Source: Chitinophaga sp.
GTDB taxonomy: Bacteria > Bacteroidota > Bacteroidia > Chitinophagales > Chitinophagaceae
Length of the DNA stretch: 64,000 nt
Assembly (NCBI RefSeq): GCF_019236475.1
Contig: NZ_JAFAIX010000012.1
Span: 1,184,619 to 1,248,618, forward strand
Direction: 5' to 3'
Positions 42,354 to 51,765 of the stretch are shown here, one piece after another (position 1 is the stretch's first letter; every line of letters begins with the position of its first letter). The notes beneath the pieces were generated by a model. The model did no database searches. It was given only the letters and a program-made list of their open reading frames with translations, and was not told where the DNA came from. A program made the translations under genes and the position numbers.

Positions 42354-42389
42354 AAAAATCCCCCGGATAGTATGATCCGGGGGATTTTC
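42354..42389. terminator. Bidirectional terminator between convergent genes
   Basis: ATCCCCCGGAT (42358-42368) and ATCCGGGGGAT (42375-42385) form a perfect 11-pair stem flanked by AAAAA on the left and TTTT on the right, ideal for stopping both the barrel gene and the opposite gene. Confidence 0.85.
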
Positions 42390-42405
42390 ATTAAAGATTA
42401 TCTAT

Positions 42406-44145
42406 TTATTTAACAGTGATTTTTGCTACAGCAATTTTCGATTTACCCATCATTCTGTCTGATTTACCCACCATGTACATATCATTTCCGATCACAGCGC
42501 CTAATCGCGGCATGGCAGTTGGAATTTCTTTATTAGAGAAGAACAAGGAGCGTGTGAATTTACCGGAAGTGCCATCCAGGTTTAACACATAGCAATCCGC
42601 TTTTGAATAGCGGTTAATGGCTTTTGCTTTTTGCCCTGCTTGTACAACACCTGCATTTTTAGTGTGGTCATTGAAGATGATTTGGATGGTATTACCAGCT
42701 TGAACAGCGCCGAAGCCTGAATAGAAAGGTCTGTTGCCGTCCATGAAGTAAGTGAAGCTAAAGCCAATGCCTACCGTTGGTGAAGAACCTCCATAGTATT
42801 GAATCACCTCACGTTGATTCTTAGGGAGTACCTGTAACCATCCAATATTACCGGAAGCATCAATTTTACACATCATCAGATCGCCGGAAATATAGGTGGA
42901 ATAATAAGTGGTAGAGGATCTTCCAACGGAGAAACCGGCGGTGGGAGAAGAGGTGGTGGTGCTGGAAGTTACATAATGGTGGAAGTATTCTGCAAGAATT
43001 ACCAGGCCGTTGTCGGCAGTATAGAAGATATTTCTGAACCGCATGCGCTTGGAGAAACCTTCTCCTTCATCTTTCATTTTAGCAAGACTCTCCCGCATTT
43101 TTCTTTCTTCTTTGGATTCGTCTTTGTCTTCAGTATCGTCATCGCCGTTATCCAGGTCGGTAGACAGTAAAGAGTTGTTGATTATTTTATCACTGGTAGA
43201 CAGTACTTTACCATCATTTACGTTGATGCGCTGAACGAGTAATCCATCAATTGTTTTACCTTTCTTCGCATTGCTGTAGAAGGCTGCCAGTACGAGATCT
43301 TTATTTCTCTCTTGTACCAGTTTGGAGCTTACGAGCCATTTCCCGTTGATAGTGGTATTGATTTCAGATTGCTGTTTACCTTTTTCGTTATAGATACGAA
43401 TGTTGTAGTTAGTGAAATCGAGGAATTTTGCCTTTTTCCTTTTGCCTTCCTCGTATTCGTATTGGCGTCCCACGAGTACTACTTTACGATCGCTTGTGTA
43501 GAGCAGATCTTCCAGTTCGTACTTGTTAGGTTCAAATTCATTGGTAATGATTACAGGTTTGGCAGCAGGTTTCAGGTTTTTGCCGAGTTCATGAATGATG
43601 TATTCATTTTTCTCTTTCCCCTCCACGCTGCTTACGATAATAATTTTGGAACTATCCGTGCTGTAGGTAATCTTAAAGTTGATATCATCACTTTTTGAGT
43701 CTTGTTGATAAACAGCTACTTCTCTGAATTCACCGGTTAATTCGCCTGTTTTTTTATCTATCGCAGACGCATATACGGAAAGCGCTCTATCTCGTTTGCT
43801 ATAGTCGGATGCAAACATGTATAATTTATCTTCAAAAGGAAGGAACTGTACAAATTCTTTGCCTCTTAACTCTTTATTAAAATCATTGCGATAAATTTCT
43901 TTTAAATCCTTATCCACTTTAACCAATGTGGCAGATTCTCTTGTGGACATGCCCACAACAAAGTAAGATTTTAGGGCTTGGTGACTTTCTTCCAGGTAGG
44001 CACCATCTTTATCAACAGCTACTACGCTCAGGTCTGAAGTCCCTTTCTTTAATTTAAATTCGTCGCCCCAGGTGATGGCTGCTTTTTGGGCATAGGTAGC
44101 TAGGCTCAGTAGTGCCAGGCTTAGGGACAGGAAAACACATTTCAT
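42406..44145 (-). CDS. Secreted protein of unknown function, beta-propeller-like
   Basis: A 579-residue protein with a signal peptide (1-19, LATYAQ) and no recognised domain. It has repeated strand patterns such as LYTSDRKVVLVGRQY, LLVQRINVNDGKVL and MMCKIDASGNIGWLQVL, resembling the repeats of secreted propeller-like proteins in Bacteroidota, and an acidic low-complexity loop (DNGDDDTEDKDESKEE). A Ser/Thr-rich stretch (VTSSTTTSSPTAG) follows. Three TTAGGTATT repeats precede the gene on the other strand. No function is proposed. Confidence 0.7.
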   Translation of the reverse strand: MKCVFLSLSLALLSLATYAQKAAITWGDEFKLKKGTSDLSVVAVDKDGAYLEESHQALKSYFVVGMSTRESATLVKVDKDLKEIYRNDFNKELRGKEFVQFLPFEDKLYMFASDYSKRDRALSVYASAIDKKTGELTGEFREVAVYQQDSKSDDINFKITYSTDSSKIIIVSSVEGKEKNEYIIHELGKNLKPAAKPVIITNEFEPNKYELEDLLYTSDRKVVLVGRQYEYEEGKRKKAKFLDFTNYNIRIYNEKGKQQSEINTTINGKWLVSSKLVQERNKDLVLAAFYSNAKKGKTIDGLLVQRINVNDGKVLSTSDKIINNSLLSTDLDNGDDDTEDKDESKEERKMRESLAKMKDEGEGFSKRMRFRNIFYTADNGLVILAEYFHHYVTSSTTTSSPTAGFSVGRSSTTYYSTYISGDLMMCKIDASGNIGWLQVLPKNQREVIQYYGGSSPTVGIGFSFTYFMDGNRPFYSGFGAVQAGNTIQIIFNDHTKNAGVVQAGQKAKAINRYSKADCYVLNLDGTSGKFTRSLFFSNKEIPTAMPRLGAVIGNDMYMVGKSDRMMGKSKIAVAKITVK

Positions 44146-44156
44146 TGGGAATGCTT

Positions 44157-44190
44157 TTAGGTATTAGGTATTTGACAGTATTTAGGTATT
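44157..44190. repeat. Three copies of TTAGGTATT upstream of the secreted protein gene
   Basis: Copies begin at 44157, 44164 and 44182 on the plus strand (two overlapping by two bases). They lie 12-45 bases upstream of the minus-strand gene start, in its promoter or leader. Possibly a binding site; no regulator is known. Confidence 0.4.
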
Positions 44191-44474
44191 ATGATATTGG
44201 GAATGCAATAGTAGAATAATTTTCGACTGATTACTGAAAAATTAATGTAGTGTGAAGCGGTAAGGATTTATTAAAGAGACAAGCGCTCATTGGTTTTGTG
44301 AGTAAACCGCCTTGAAAATGTACATGAATGTGGTTATTTATATCTTTTTTTAAGAAATTTGTGGAGGCATAAAAGTAGTCGAGCTACTGTTTTAAACGCG
44401 TCTATAATCTTGTCCAGTACAAGGAGTCTAAACAGAAATTCCAGACTTGAGAACTTAGCAAGCATAAGTAGCGC
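44191..44474. other. Intergenic stretch without recognisable gene
   Basis: About 285 bases between the secreted protein and the lipoprotein gene. A 72-codon plus-strand frame starts here but runs antisense into the lipoprotein gene and has no coding character. No hairpin with a T-run or promoter box was convincing. Confidence 0.4.
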
Positions 44475-45356
44475 TTATTCGGAAAGCATAGACCTTTTGA
44501 TGGGGGGCACGATTGGTATACAGATGGTCTTAATCAAGTTGGTCAGTTCCGTTAGTCCTTTGTCCAGTTGTTCTTGATAGATATTCGCACCAACTGTAAA
44601 CCCTGGTGTAGCATCTTTCAATTCCATGGCTAATATCTGGTAAGAAGTATGATTACTTGTATCATTCACGTATTTGCTATTTATGCGATCCAGTATGTCG
44701 AAATAATTCCTATACGACTGTCGTTCAATAGAAGAAAATTTACTGTAAAATTCTTTCAAGCCGGCATCCTGTAAGAGATAGGTGATGGCGCGGTCTGTTA
44801 GTATTGGTTGTGGAGATTGCCGGGCATTCAGGAATTCCTGGCTGTTTTTAAATCTGTAAACGATAGGGCCAATACTTGGGATTACCTCCACCTTACAAGT
44901 AGGAGAATTGATTTCCTGATTATCTTTCATCAATTTTCCTGTTGCATCAATCGTAAACATTCTGGTAATCGCCCTACCATTGAATAAGGAGGTTCTTGTA
45001 AAGGAGATCATTCCTGATATTAATGAATCGCTACCCATATTGATCATTTGGTCATCAATTCCCCCATTGATGGAAACATTACGCGTTTCGATTTTGGTTA
45101 ACTGAATACCTGATATGACTGCAATGCTATCCTGCACCAGTTCCGCTATAATATTGGCAGTAGCGCCATCGAAATTTAGTGTATCGCTGATCTCTACCAT
45201 TTTAGCATATCTTAATCTTTCATGAAGACTTGCAGGCACTTGAATTTCTTTTTCAAGTATTAGTACTTCTTTGGGTTTAGAACGGCATCCATATGCAAGG
45301 AATACAAGACATCCCAGATAAATGAATAGGTGCCTACTACAGATATTGCTTTTCAT
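44475..45356 (-). CDS. Lipoprotein of unknown function
   Basis: A 293-residue protein with a lipoprotein signal (FIYLGCLVFLAYGC, lipid-bearing Cys about residue 24). The rest is soluble, with mixed strand and helix predictions and a helix-rich C-terminal half. No catalytic motif or known domain was recognised. It is transcribed alone; the tRNA-Ser gene lies about 150 bases upstream on the same strand with its own terminator. The function cannot be inferred. Confidence 0.65.
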   Translation of the reverse strand: MKSNICSRHLFIYLGCLVFLAYGCRSKPKEVLILEKEIQVPASLHERLRYAKMVEISDTLNFDGATANIIAELVQDSIAVISGIQLTKIETRNVSINGGIDDQMINMGSDSLISGMISFTRTSLFNGRAITRMFTIDATGKLMKDNQEINSPTCKVEVIPSIGPIVYRFKNSQEFLNARQSPQPILTDRAITYLLQDAGLKEFYSKFSSIERQSYRNYFDILDRINSKYVNDTSNHTSYQILAMELKDATPGFTVGANIYQEQLDKGLTELTNLIKTICIPIVPPIKRSMLSE

Positions 45357-45466
45357 GATGGGGGGTATTTATGATCTGTTCCTAAATATAATGTATTTAT
45401 TCAGTTGCTAGAGTAGGTACGCAGCGAATATAGTGTGGATAAAGTGTGTAACGTACCTAAAAGAGA

Positions 45467-45498
45467 AAGCCCCCAGATCTTGCGACCTGAGGGCTTAA
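45467..45498 (-). terminator. Terminator after tRNA-Ser
   Basis: Read on the minus strand, AAGCCCTCAGG pairs with CTGGGGGCTT around about ten bases, and TTTCTCTTTT follows. It lies seven bases after the end of the tRNA. Confidence 0.7.
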
Positions 45499-45504
45499 AG
45501 CTTG

Positions 45505-45591
45505 CGGAAGAGAAGGGATTCGAACCCTTGATAGGCTTTCACCTATACACACTTTCCAGGCGTGCCAGTTCAACCACTCCTGCACTCTTCC
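45505..45591 (-). tRNA. tRNA-Ser(GGA)
   Basis: An 87-base class II tRNA on the minus strand. The acceptor stem pairs GGAAGAG with CTCTTCC, discriminator G; the anticodon loop CTGGAAA carries GGA, read as serine (UCC/UCU). The long variable arm (TATAGGTGAAAGCCTATC) and T-stem AAGGG/CCCTT with TTCGAAT loop are clear. CCA is not encoded, as usual here. Confidence 0.96.
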
Positions 45592-45683
45592 GAGACTATC
45601 TTTAAAACTGATACGGATGTTGGTTGAAATTTCCGTTTCAGGGTTGCAAAGATAGCCTTTTATTCAATAATTCCAAGATTTTT

Positions 45684-46376
45684 TTATTTATTGTCATAAA
45701 GTTTCCAAATCACTCCGCCGATAAGCCCGCCAATAATGGGTCCTACGATAAATACCCAGAGGTTGGCAAGCGCTGCACCACCTACAAAAATAGCTGGTCC
45801 GATACTACGAGCAGGGTTTACAGATACCCCGGTAACTGGTATACCCACTATGTGAATCATGGTGAGAGCAAGACCTATGGCCACTCCTGCAAAAGCGCCA
45901 TTACCCGTATTTTTACTGGTGCTGCCATGCACTACGATGAGGAATATGGCAGTGAGTACAATTTCTGCAATCAGACCACTCATGAGCGAGTATTTGTCTG
46001 GAGACCCATCTCCTACACCGTTTTGGCCCAATCCGTTGGCAGCAATAGAATAATCAGCCTTACCGGAAGCAATGAGATAAAGAACACCTGAGGCTACAAT
46101 CGCCCCAAGAATCTGGGCAATGATGTACCCTACTGCATCTTTACTTGAAATTTTCCCAAAGGCCAACATAGAAATAGTAATAGCCGGGTTAATATGACAT
46201 CCGGAGATATATCCGATGGCATATACCATGGCCAATACACTGATACCAAATGCAAACGCGATCCCTAGAAAGCCAACATGAGAGCCGGCTAAGACCGCAC
46301 TTCCTGTACCAATAAATACCAGTACAAAAGTGCCAAAGAATTCGGCGATACATTTTTGTGAAAGAGAAACATTCAT
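45684..46376 (-). CDS. Aquaporin (MIP family, AqpZ-like)
   Basis: A 230-residue membrane channel with six hydrophobic segments and the two NPA boxes: HINPAIT and SVNPARSIGPA. The residues around the second box (NPARS) and the small side chains fit a water-selective aquaporin Z, though glycerol transport is not excluded. The start MNVSLSQK is used; a start four codons earlier (46388) is possible. Single gene, convergent with no partner, preceded by tRNA-Ser downstream. Confidence 0.94.
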   Translation of the reverse strand: MNVSLSQKCIAEFFGTFVLVFIGTGSAVLAGSHVGFLGIAFAFGISVLAMVYAIGYISGCHINPAITISMLAFGKISSKDAVGYIIAQILGAIVASGVLYLIASGKADYSIAANGLGQNGVGDGSPDKYSLMSGLIAEIVLTAIFLIVVHGSTSKNTGNGAFAGVAIGLALTMIHIVGIPVTGVSVNPARSIGPAIFVGGAALANLWVFIVGPIIGGLIGGVIWKLYDNK

Positions 46377-46462
46377 AACAACAATCATTTAGAGGTTAGT
46401 AAAAAGTTTGGGGGTATAGGGTTAGATTAACTGCTATAAATATATTGTAAATTAATGAACAT

Positions 46463-46495
46463 AAAAAACGGGAAGCATCTTTCGAATGCTTCCCG
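46463..46495 (-). terminator. Terminator of the asparaginase gene
   Basis: Arms CGGGAAGCAT (46469-46478) and ATGCTTCCCG (46486-46495) are exact complements with a seven-base loop; on the minus strand TTTTTTATG follows directly. It is 24 bases after the stop of the asparaginase gene. Confidence 0.85.
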
Positions 46496-46519
46496 CAATA
46501 GTTTTATGATTGGTTGGTC

Positions 46520-47557
46520 TTAATAAATCTCAGATAATGTCAGCTCTCCGCGCAATGGAGTCTCCATCATTTTCTTGCTTTCTTCGAGTGTCAATCCTTG
46601 GCCTAATACAAACATCAGTTTTGTAACAGCGGCTTCAAATGTAAGGTCATGGCCACTTACAACGCCCATGTCCAACAGATGTTGACTGGTTTCATATTTC
46701 CCTAATTCCACACTACCACCATCACATTGCGTAATATCCAATACTAATGCACCGGAATCAGATACCCTCTTGATACAATCTGTAAACCAGGATTGCGTAG
46801 TGGTGTTACCACTTCCGAAAGTCTCGAGGATCACGCCTTTCAGTCCAGGAATATTCAACGTCGCTTCTACTGCTCTTCGTGTAATACCTGGGAACAGTTT
46901 AAGTACGGTGATGTTAGTTTCCAATTCCTTATGAACTTTCAGATGTTTTGACGGCGTTGGAAGAATGGATTGAGGTTTATATTTTATGTCGATGCCAGCT
47001 TCTGCAAGCGGCGGATAATTCATCGTATAAAAGGCTTCGAACTTCTCTGCGTTATACTTCTTCGAACGATTCCCTCTGAAGAGAGAGAAGTCGAAGTATA
47101 TGCAAACTTCCGGTACCATGGCTATTTTACTGCCATTATGTTTGGCGCAGGCAATTTCCATGGCGGTAATAATATTCTCCTTTGCGTCTGTACGGATCTT
47201 GCCGATAGGCAACTGAGAGCCGGTAAGGATCACGGGTTTGGAGAGATTCTCTAACATGAAGCTCAATGCGGATGCAGTAAAGGCCATTGTATCAGATCCA
47301 TGAAGAATCACAAATCCATCGTATCGATCATAGCGATCTTCGATAATACTGGCCAATTCTACCCATATCTCAGGCTGCATGTCTGAAGAGTCAATGGGAG
47401 GATTAAAAGCATAAACGTAAAAGTCTATCCCCATCCTGTAGAGCTCAGGCAAGTTGTTTCTGATCTCATTGAATCCAATCGGGCGAAGGGCTTTGGTCTT
47501 ATCATCATAGATCATACCTACTGTTCCACCCGTGTAAATAATCAATATCTTACTCAT
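46520..47557 (-). CDS. ansA: Type I L-asparaginase
   Basis: A 345-residue cytoplasmic enzyme without signal peptide. YTGGTVGM carries the nucleophilic threonine near residue 11; ILHGSDTMAFTA holds the second Thr-Asp pair, and the conserved Lys lies in RTDAKENIITAM. The C-terminal domain has LKGVILETFGSGN. It hydrolyses asparagine to aspartate and ammonia. The ATG at 47557 fits the family start; the upstream frame adds nine unrelated residues. It follows the TatD-type gene by 45 bases, on the same strand. Confidence 0.94.
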   Translation of the reverse strand: MSKILIIYTGGTVGMIYDDKTKALRPIGFNEIRNNLPELYRMGIDFYVYAFNPPIDSSDMQPEIWVELASIIEDRYDRYDGFVILHGSDTMAFTASALSFMLENLSKPVILTGSQLPIGKIRTDAKENIITAMEIACAKHNGSKIAMVPEVCIYFDFSLFRGNRSKKYNAEKFEAFYTMNYPPLAEAGIDIKYKPQSILPTPSKHLKVHKELETNITVLKLFPGITRRAVEATLNIPGLKGVILETFGSGNTTTQSWFTDCIKRVSDSGALVLDITQCDGGSVELGKYETSQHLLDMGVVSGHDLTFEAAVTKLMFVLGQGLTLEESKKMMETPLRGELTLSEIY

Positions 47558-47601
47558 TGTTCGTAGTCTGCCAGTTGCATGCAAAGTTATCTTTTAAAAG
47601 G

Positions 47602-48372
47602 TTAGAGCATTTTGAATAATTTCAGCGCATTACTGCTTGTAATGGCAGCTACTTCTTCTATTTTTAGATTTTTTACATCCGCGACCTTTTCCCCTATCAG
47701 CGGGATATAACTGCTTTCATTCCGTTTGCCTCTATAAGGTACAGGGGCAAGGTAAGGTGCATCTGTTTCCAGTACGATATATTGCAGGTCTATGGCTTCC
47801 ACAAGCTTGTCCAGCCCGGATTTCTTAAAGGTGACCACGCCGCCTATTCCCAGGTAAAACCCTAAGTCTATGATCTCTTTGGCTTCTTCCAAAGTGCCGC
47901 TGAAGCAATGAAATACACCGCTCAAATTCCCATTCTGCAAGGCTTTTACTTCATCTATGCATTCCCTAGTGGATTCCCGACTATGAATGGCTACAGGCAA
48001 CTGGTGCTCTCTGGCCAATATTAACTGCTCTTGGAATACTTGATATTGCTGGGTTAGATAGGTCTTATCCCAGTAAAAATCCAGCCCTATTTCCCCAATA
48101 GCTTTAAAGGAATGCTGCTGCAACCAAGCTTTTACAAGCTCCAGTTGGGTACTCACATCCTCCTTTACATAACAGGGATGTATCCCTATCATTGGAAAGC
48201 AATTGCCCGGATATTGCTTTTCTAGCTCCAGCATGCCTTCGATGGAGTCTTCGTCAATATTGGGCAAAAACAGCTTCTCAACGCCATGGGCCAGCGCACG
48301 GCCTATCATCTCCTGCCTGTCGGCAGCAAATTCTTCTGAATACAGGTGCGCATGGGTATCTATCCAAAACAT
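47602..48372 (-). CDS. TatD-family metal-dependent hydrolase
   Basis: A 256-residue TIM-barrel protein starting MFWIDTHAHLYSEEF, where the DTHAHL motif gives the first metal ligands; GEIGLDFYWDKT, PVAIHSRES, GVFHCFSG and LETDAPYLAP supply the others in the TatD pattern. TatD-type proteins are 3'-5' DNA/RNA exonucleases or D-aminoacyl-tRNA deacylase-like enzymes. Likely co-transcribed with ansA. The ATG at 48372 is preferred over a frame extension to 48414. Confidence 0.93.
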   Translation of the reverse strand: MFWIDTHAHLYSEEFAADRQEMIGRALAHGVEKLFLPNIDEDSIEGMLELEKQYPGNCFPMIGIHPCYVKEDVSTQLELVKAWLQQHSFKAIGEIGLDFYWDKTYLTQQYQVFQEQLILAREHQLPVAIHSRESTRECIDEVKALQNGNLSGVFHCFSGTLEEAKEIIDLGFYLGIGGVVTFKKSGLDKLVEAIDLQYIVLETDAPYLAPVPYRGKRNESSYIPLIGEKVADVKNLKIEEVAAITSSNALKLFKML

Positions 48373-48455
48373 AATATTATTTTTAATATAAAATCCTATC
48401 TTTATGGAATACAAAGGTACAGCCTGAAAAACCTAATTGCTAAAAATCTATAACT

Positions 48456-49370
48456 ATGAAAAGCTATTTCTGCACTAACCGTGTGCTGGCGTGGACATTC
48501 AGCAGTATTGCTGTTACAGCGCTCTTTTTCGCATGTAAAAAAGATGCCGCCACCAAAAGTACAGACCCGGTTACTTCCAATCAAAATGATAATAAAGTTA
48601 TGCTAGCTGCCACTCACGAGGGGCAAGTAGATGTTTATTATGCAGATGTGTTTTCAGAAGTCTCCGAAGCTGCCAAACAGCAAGGGATACAATCCGCTGC
48701 TCGCCAATCCAATGGCGATGCTGCCCTGCAGGCTACAACCTCCTGCCCTTCCTGGAGTATAGACAATGTAGGTCCAGGATGGCCTAAAACGGTTTCTATC
48801 AATTTTGGTACCTCTTGTGCCAGCGCCCTCACCGGTCGCGTACGTGCAGGTGTCATTAATGCGGTATTTAGCGGTCCGCTGTTGCTAGCCGGTTCTACTG
48901 TTACTGTAACTTTCGATAACTATAAAGTGAATGGCCTCCCTGTTACCGGTAAAATCATCTATACGATGCTGGGTTATAATATGGTGGCTAACGGCGGTGT
49001 TAAATACACCCAACAAATCATCGATGGCAATATCAAACTGAATGATACGGTAAATATTGTGTATAACCATACTAAAACGGTTACACAAACTGCGGGTGGA
49101 AATACCCCGGCCAATCCAGGTGATGATGAATTTGATACCGATGGCACTGGCACCATGGCCTACAAAGATGCTACTGGTAATACTACTGCCACTGTAGCAC
49201 TTTCCACACCTATACCGCTGCACACTGCTTGGAGCTGCCAGTACATTACTAAAGGCCAACTGAAAGCAGTACTGAACAACCTGACTGCTGTTATCGACTA
49301 TGGCAATGGTACTTGCGATAACCTGGCAACTATCACCGTAGGAGATAAAACCAAGCAAATCACTTTGTAA
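48456..49370 (+). CDS. Secreted lipoprotein of unknown function
   Basis: A 304-residue protein: lipoprotein signal peptide with lipobox LFFAC (Cys about residue 27), an acidic/Thr-rich linker, then Thr/Gly/Asn-rich beta segments (SIDNVGPGWPKTVSINFGTSC, VTVTFDNYKVNGLPVTGKI). Four Cys residues might form disulfides. No named domain was recognised. It is single and followed by a good terminator. Confidence 0.7.
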   Translation: MKSYFCTNRVLAWTFSSIAVTALFFACKKDAATKSTDPVTSNQNDNKVMLAATHEGQVDVYYADVFSEVSEAAKQQGIQSAARQSNGDAALQATTSCPSWSIDNVGPGWPKTVSINFGTSCASALTGRVRAGVINAVFSGPLLLAGSTVTVTFDNYKVNGLPVTGKIIYTMLGYNMVANGGVKYTQQIIDGNIKLNDTVNIVYNHTKTVTQTAGGNTPANPGDDEFDTDGTGTMAYKDATGNTTATVALSTPIPLHTAWSCQYITKGQLKAVLNNLTAVIDYGNGTCDNLATITVGDKTKQITL

Positions 49371-49402
49371 TTTAGCATACCATATAACGGATAGAACAAT
49401 AA

Positions 49403-49436
49403 CGGCAGCCCAATGAGTGGCTGCCGCTTATTTTTA
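49403..49436 (+). terminator. Terminator of the lipoprotein gene
   Basis: CGGCAGCC (49403-49410) and GGCTGCCG (49419-49426) form a perfect eight-pair stem with an eight-base loop, followed by CTTATTTTT. It sits between two convergent genes. Confidence 0.75.
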
Positions 49437-50054
49437 CAAGGCTCTTAATTCGAAATGTTGCTTTTTACAGAATTCCAATACCCTTGGTAGTGCGTAAGAT
49501 AGCCGCTCCCAGGCTTTTGTACTGTCGTGAAATACAACAATAGCTCCAGGCTTTAATTTGAAAACCACGTTCTGTACACATGCTTCCCCGTTAATATCGG
49601 TATCAAAATCACCGCTGAGCAAATCCCACATAATTATTTTAGCTCCAGGAATCTGCCTTTTCAACATACGTATCTGAAAAGGTGTTATCCTTCCGTAAGG
49701 AGGACGAAATAATGGAGAGTTAATATATTCTCTCGCTTGCATCACATTCTCCATATATTTTTCAGTACTGGTTTTCCAGCCGTTCAGATGATTGTGGGTG
49801 TGATTGCCAATACTGTGGCCTTCTTCGAGTATACGTTGATAAATTTCAGGATAAGCGATAACATTCTTACCAATACAGAAAAATGTACCCTTGGCGCCAT
49901 ATTTCTTTAACTGGTCTAAAACAAAGGGAGTCGCTTCTGGGTGTGGTCCATCATCAAAAGTGAGATAAACGGCATTTGTGCTGGCTGGCATATCCCAGAT
50001 ACAACTGCTATATATTGCCTTGATTATTCCAGGTGTTTTGGTAAGATAGAACAT
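49434..50054 (-). CDS. NodB-type polysaccharide deacetylase
   Basis: A 206-residue enzyme of the carbohydrate esterase 4 fold: metal and catalytic motif TFDDGPHP (about 32-39), the HTHNH metal-binding motif near 86-90, RPPYGR and a C-terminal LKPGAIVVFHDS. No signal peptide is evident. It could deacetylate peptidoglycan or another N-acetyl glycan. The start overlaps no neighbour; gltX is divergent. Confidence 0.93.
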   Translation of the reverse strand: MFYLTKTPGIIKAIYSSCIWDMPASTNAVYLTFDDGPHPEATPFVLDQLKKYGAKGTFFCIGKNVIAYPEIYQRILEEGHSIGNHTHNHLNGWKTSTEKYMENVMQAREYINSPLFRPPYGRITPFQIRMLKRQIPGAKIIMWDLLSGDFDTDINGEACVQNVVFKLKPGAIVVFHDSTKAWERLSYALPRVLEFCKKQHFELRAL

Positions 50055-50173
50055 GTGTCAGGCAGCGTTTGAGGCTCTGCTCCTGCAAGATAAGCAATGA
50101 TCTTTTTGGGATGACAGAATTAAAAAATTTTAATCCAGATCACTATAATGCTGGTAGCCAAATGGTAAAACCT

Positions 50174-50181
50174 TAACTTTG
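50174..50181 (+). promoter_or_regulatory. -7 box of gltX, implying a near-leaderless mRNA
   Basis: TAACTTTG is an exact TAnnTTTG match ending seven bases before the ATG at 50188. Transcription would start at or near the initiator codon. Confidence 0.5.
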
Positions 50182-50187
50182 TCGTCT

Positions 50188-51744
50188 ATGAATAACAGGA
50201 AAGTAAGAGTGCGTTTTGCGCCCAGTCCTACTGGTGGCTTACATCTCGGAGGTGTGCGCACCGTTTTGTTCAATTACTTGTTTGCTAAGCATCACAAAGG
50301 AGAATTTGTGCTGCGTATTGAAGATACTGACCAGACCCGCTATGTAGCGGGAGCGGAGGAATATATCAATGAATGCCTTCGCTGGTGCGGTTTGGAACCG
50401 GATGAAAGTCCTTCCAAAGGTGGTCCTTATGCCCCTTACCGCCAGAGTGAACGCAAAGCTTTATACCGCCAATACGCGGAACAGTTGGTAGCTTCCGGTC
50501 ATGCCTACTACGCATTTGATACCCCAGAAGAACTGGAAGATATGCGCGTAAGGCTGAAAACAACCGAAAATCCAGCCCCTCAGTACAATCATATTGTACG
50601 TGAGCAAATGAAAAACTCACTCACCCTGCAGGATAGCGAAGTACAAGCCCTGCTGGCAAAGAATACACCTCACGTCATCCGCATCAAAATGCCGGAAAAC
50701 GATACCCTCACCTTCACTGATATGATCAGAGGCGAAGTATCTTTCAACACTGGCATGGTAGACGATAAGGTGCTGCTCAAAGCAGATGGTATGCCTACCT
50801 ATCACCTCGCAGTGGTAGTGGACGACTATCTCATGAAAATCTCCCACGCTTTCCGCGGTGAAGAATGGCTGCCTTCCGCTCCCGTTCATATTCTCCTGTG
50901 GAAACACCTGGGCTGGGAGTCCGAAATGCCTGAATGGGCGCATCTCCCACTGATCCTTAAACCAGATGGCAACGGTAAACTGAGCAAACGCGATGGCGAC
51001 AGACTCGGGTTCCCTGTATACGCCATGAACTGGACAGATCCTCGCTCCAACGAATTCACAAAAGGCTTCCGCGAACTGGGATTCCTGCCAGAAGCTTTCG
51101 TCAACATGCTAGTAATGCTGGGATGGAATGATGGTACTGAACAGGAAATCTTCTCCATTGAAGAACTTATCGCTAAGTTCTCTATGGACCGCGTTCACAA
51201 AGCCGGCGCTAAATTCGATTTCGAAAAAGCAAAATGGTTCAACCACCAATATATCCATCACAAGGATAATGAAAGCCTGGCAGCCCTCCTCCAGCCTATG
51301 CTGGCAGAAAAGGATGTTCACGCCGGATTGGAATTTGTAGCACAAGTAGCAGGCCTTGTAAAAGAACGCCTCTACGTACTCTCCGAATTCTGGGAACACA
51401 GCTTCTTCTTCTTCGAACGCCCTAAAACATATGATACCGGCGCTGTTGTACCTAAATGGAATGAAGCAAAAGAGAAATTCTTCACTACCTGGCTGCCTAA
51501 ACTGGACAAATTGCCTAAACAACCAGGCGCTGCTGAACTGGAAGCCAGCTTTAAAGAACTGGCCGCTGAAATGCAGATAAAAGTAGGAGAACTGCAACTG
51601 CCATTCCGTATCATGCTGACCGGCGGTAAATTCGGCCCTCCTGTATTTGATATCGCATCTACCCTGGGCGTAACAGAAACACAAAAACGTATAGCCATCG
51701 GCGTAGATACCTATCGCAAAGCTGCCGATACGACAAATGCATAA
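50188..51744 (+). CDS. gltX: Glutamyl-tRNA synthetase
   Basis: A 518-residue class I synthetase: RFAPSPTGGLHLGG is the HIGH-type motif at about 8-21, and GNGKLSKRDGD the KMSKS-type motif near 260. The rest matches bacterial GluRS with the C-terminal anticodon-binding part. It loads glutamate on tRNA-Glu. The start is the ATG at 50188; a TTG three codons upstream lies inside the promoter box. A double-hairpin repeat follows. Confidence 0.96.
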   Translation: MNNRKVRVRFAPSPTGGLHLGGVRTVLFNYLFAKHHKGEFVLRIEDTDQTRYVAGAEEYINECLRWCGLEPDESPSKGGPYAPYRQSERKALYRQYAEQLVASGHAYYAFDTPEELEDMRVRLKTTENPAPQYNHIVREQMKNSLTLQDSEVQALLAKNTPHVIRIKMPENDTLTFTDMIRGEVSFNTGMVDDKVLLKADGMPTYHLAVVVDDYLMKISHAFRGEEWLPSAPVHILLWKHLGWESEMPEWAHLPLILKPDGNGKLSKRDGDRLGFPVYAMNWTDPRSNEFTKGFRELGFLPEAFVNMLVMLGWNDGTEQEIFSIEELIAKFSMDRVHKAGAKFDFEKAKWFNHQYIHHKDNESLAALLQPMLAEKDVHAGLEFVAQVAGLVKERLYVLSEFWEHSFFFFERPKTYDTGAVVPKWNEAKEKFFTTWLPKLDKLPKQPGAAELEASFKELAAEMQIKVGELQLPFRIMLTGGKFGPPVFDIASTLGVTETQKRIAIGVDTYRKAADTTNA

Positions 51745-51765
51745 TTGATTAAAACGCTCCTGCCT

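Noticed and set aside
44359..44577. 72-codon plus-strand frame
   Set aside because: Runs antisense into the lipoprotein gene and has a low-complexity, Ser/Leu-rich translation.
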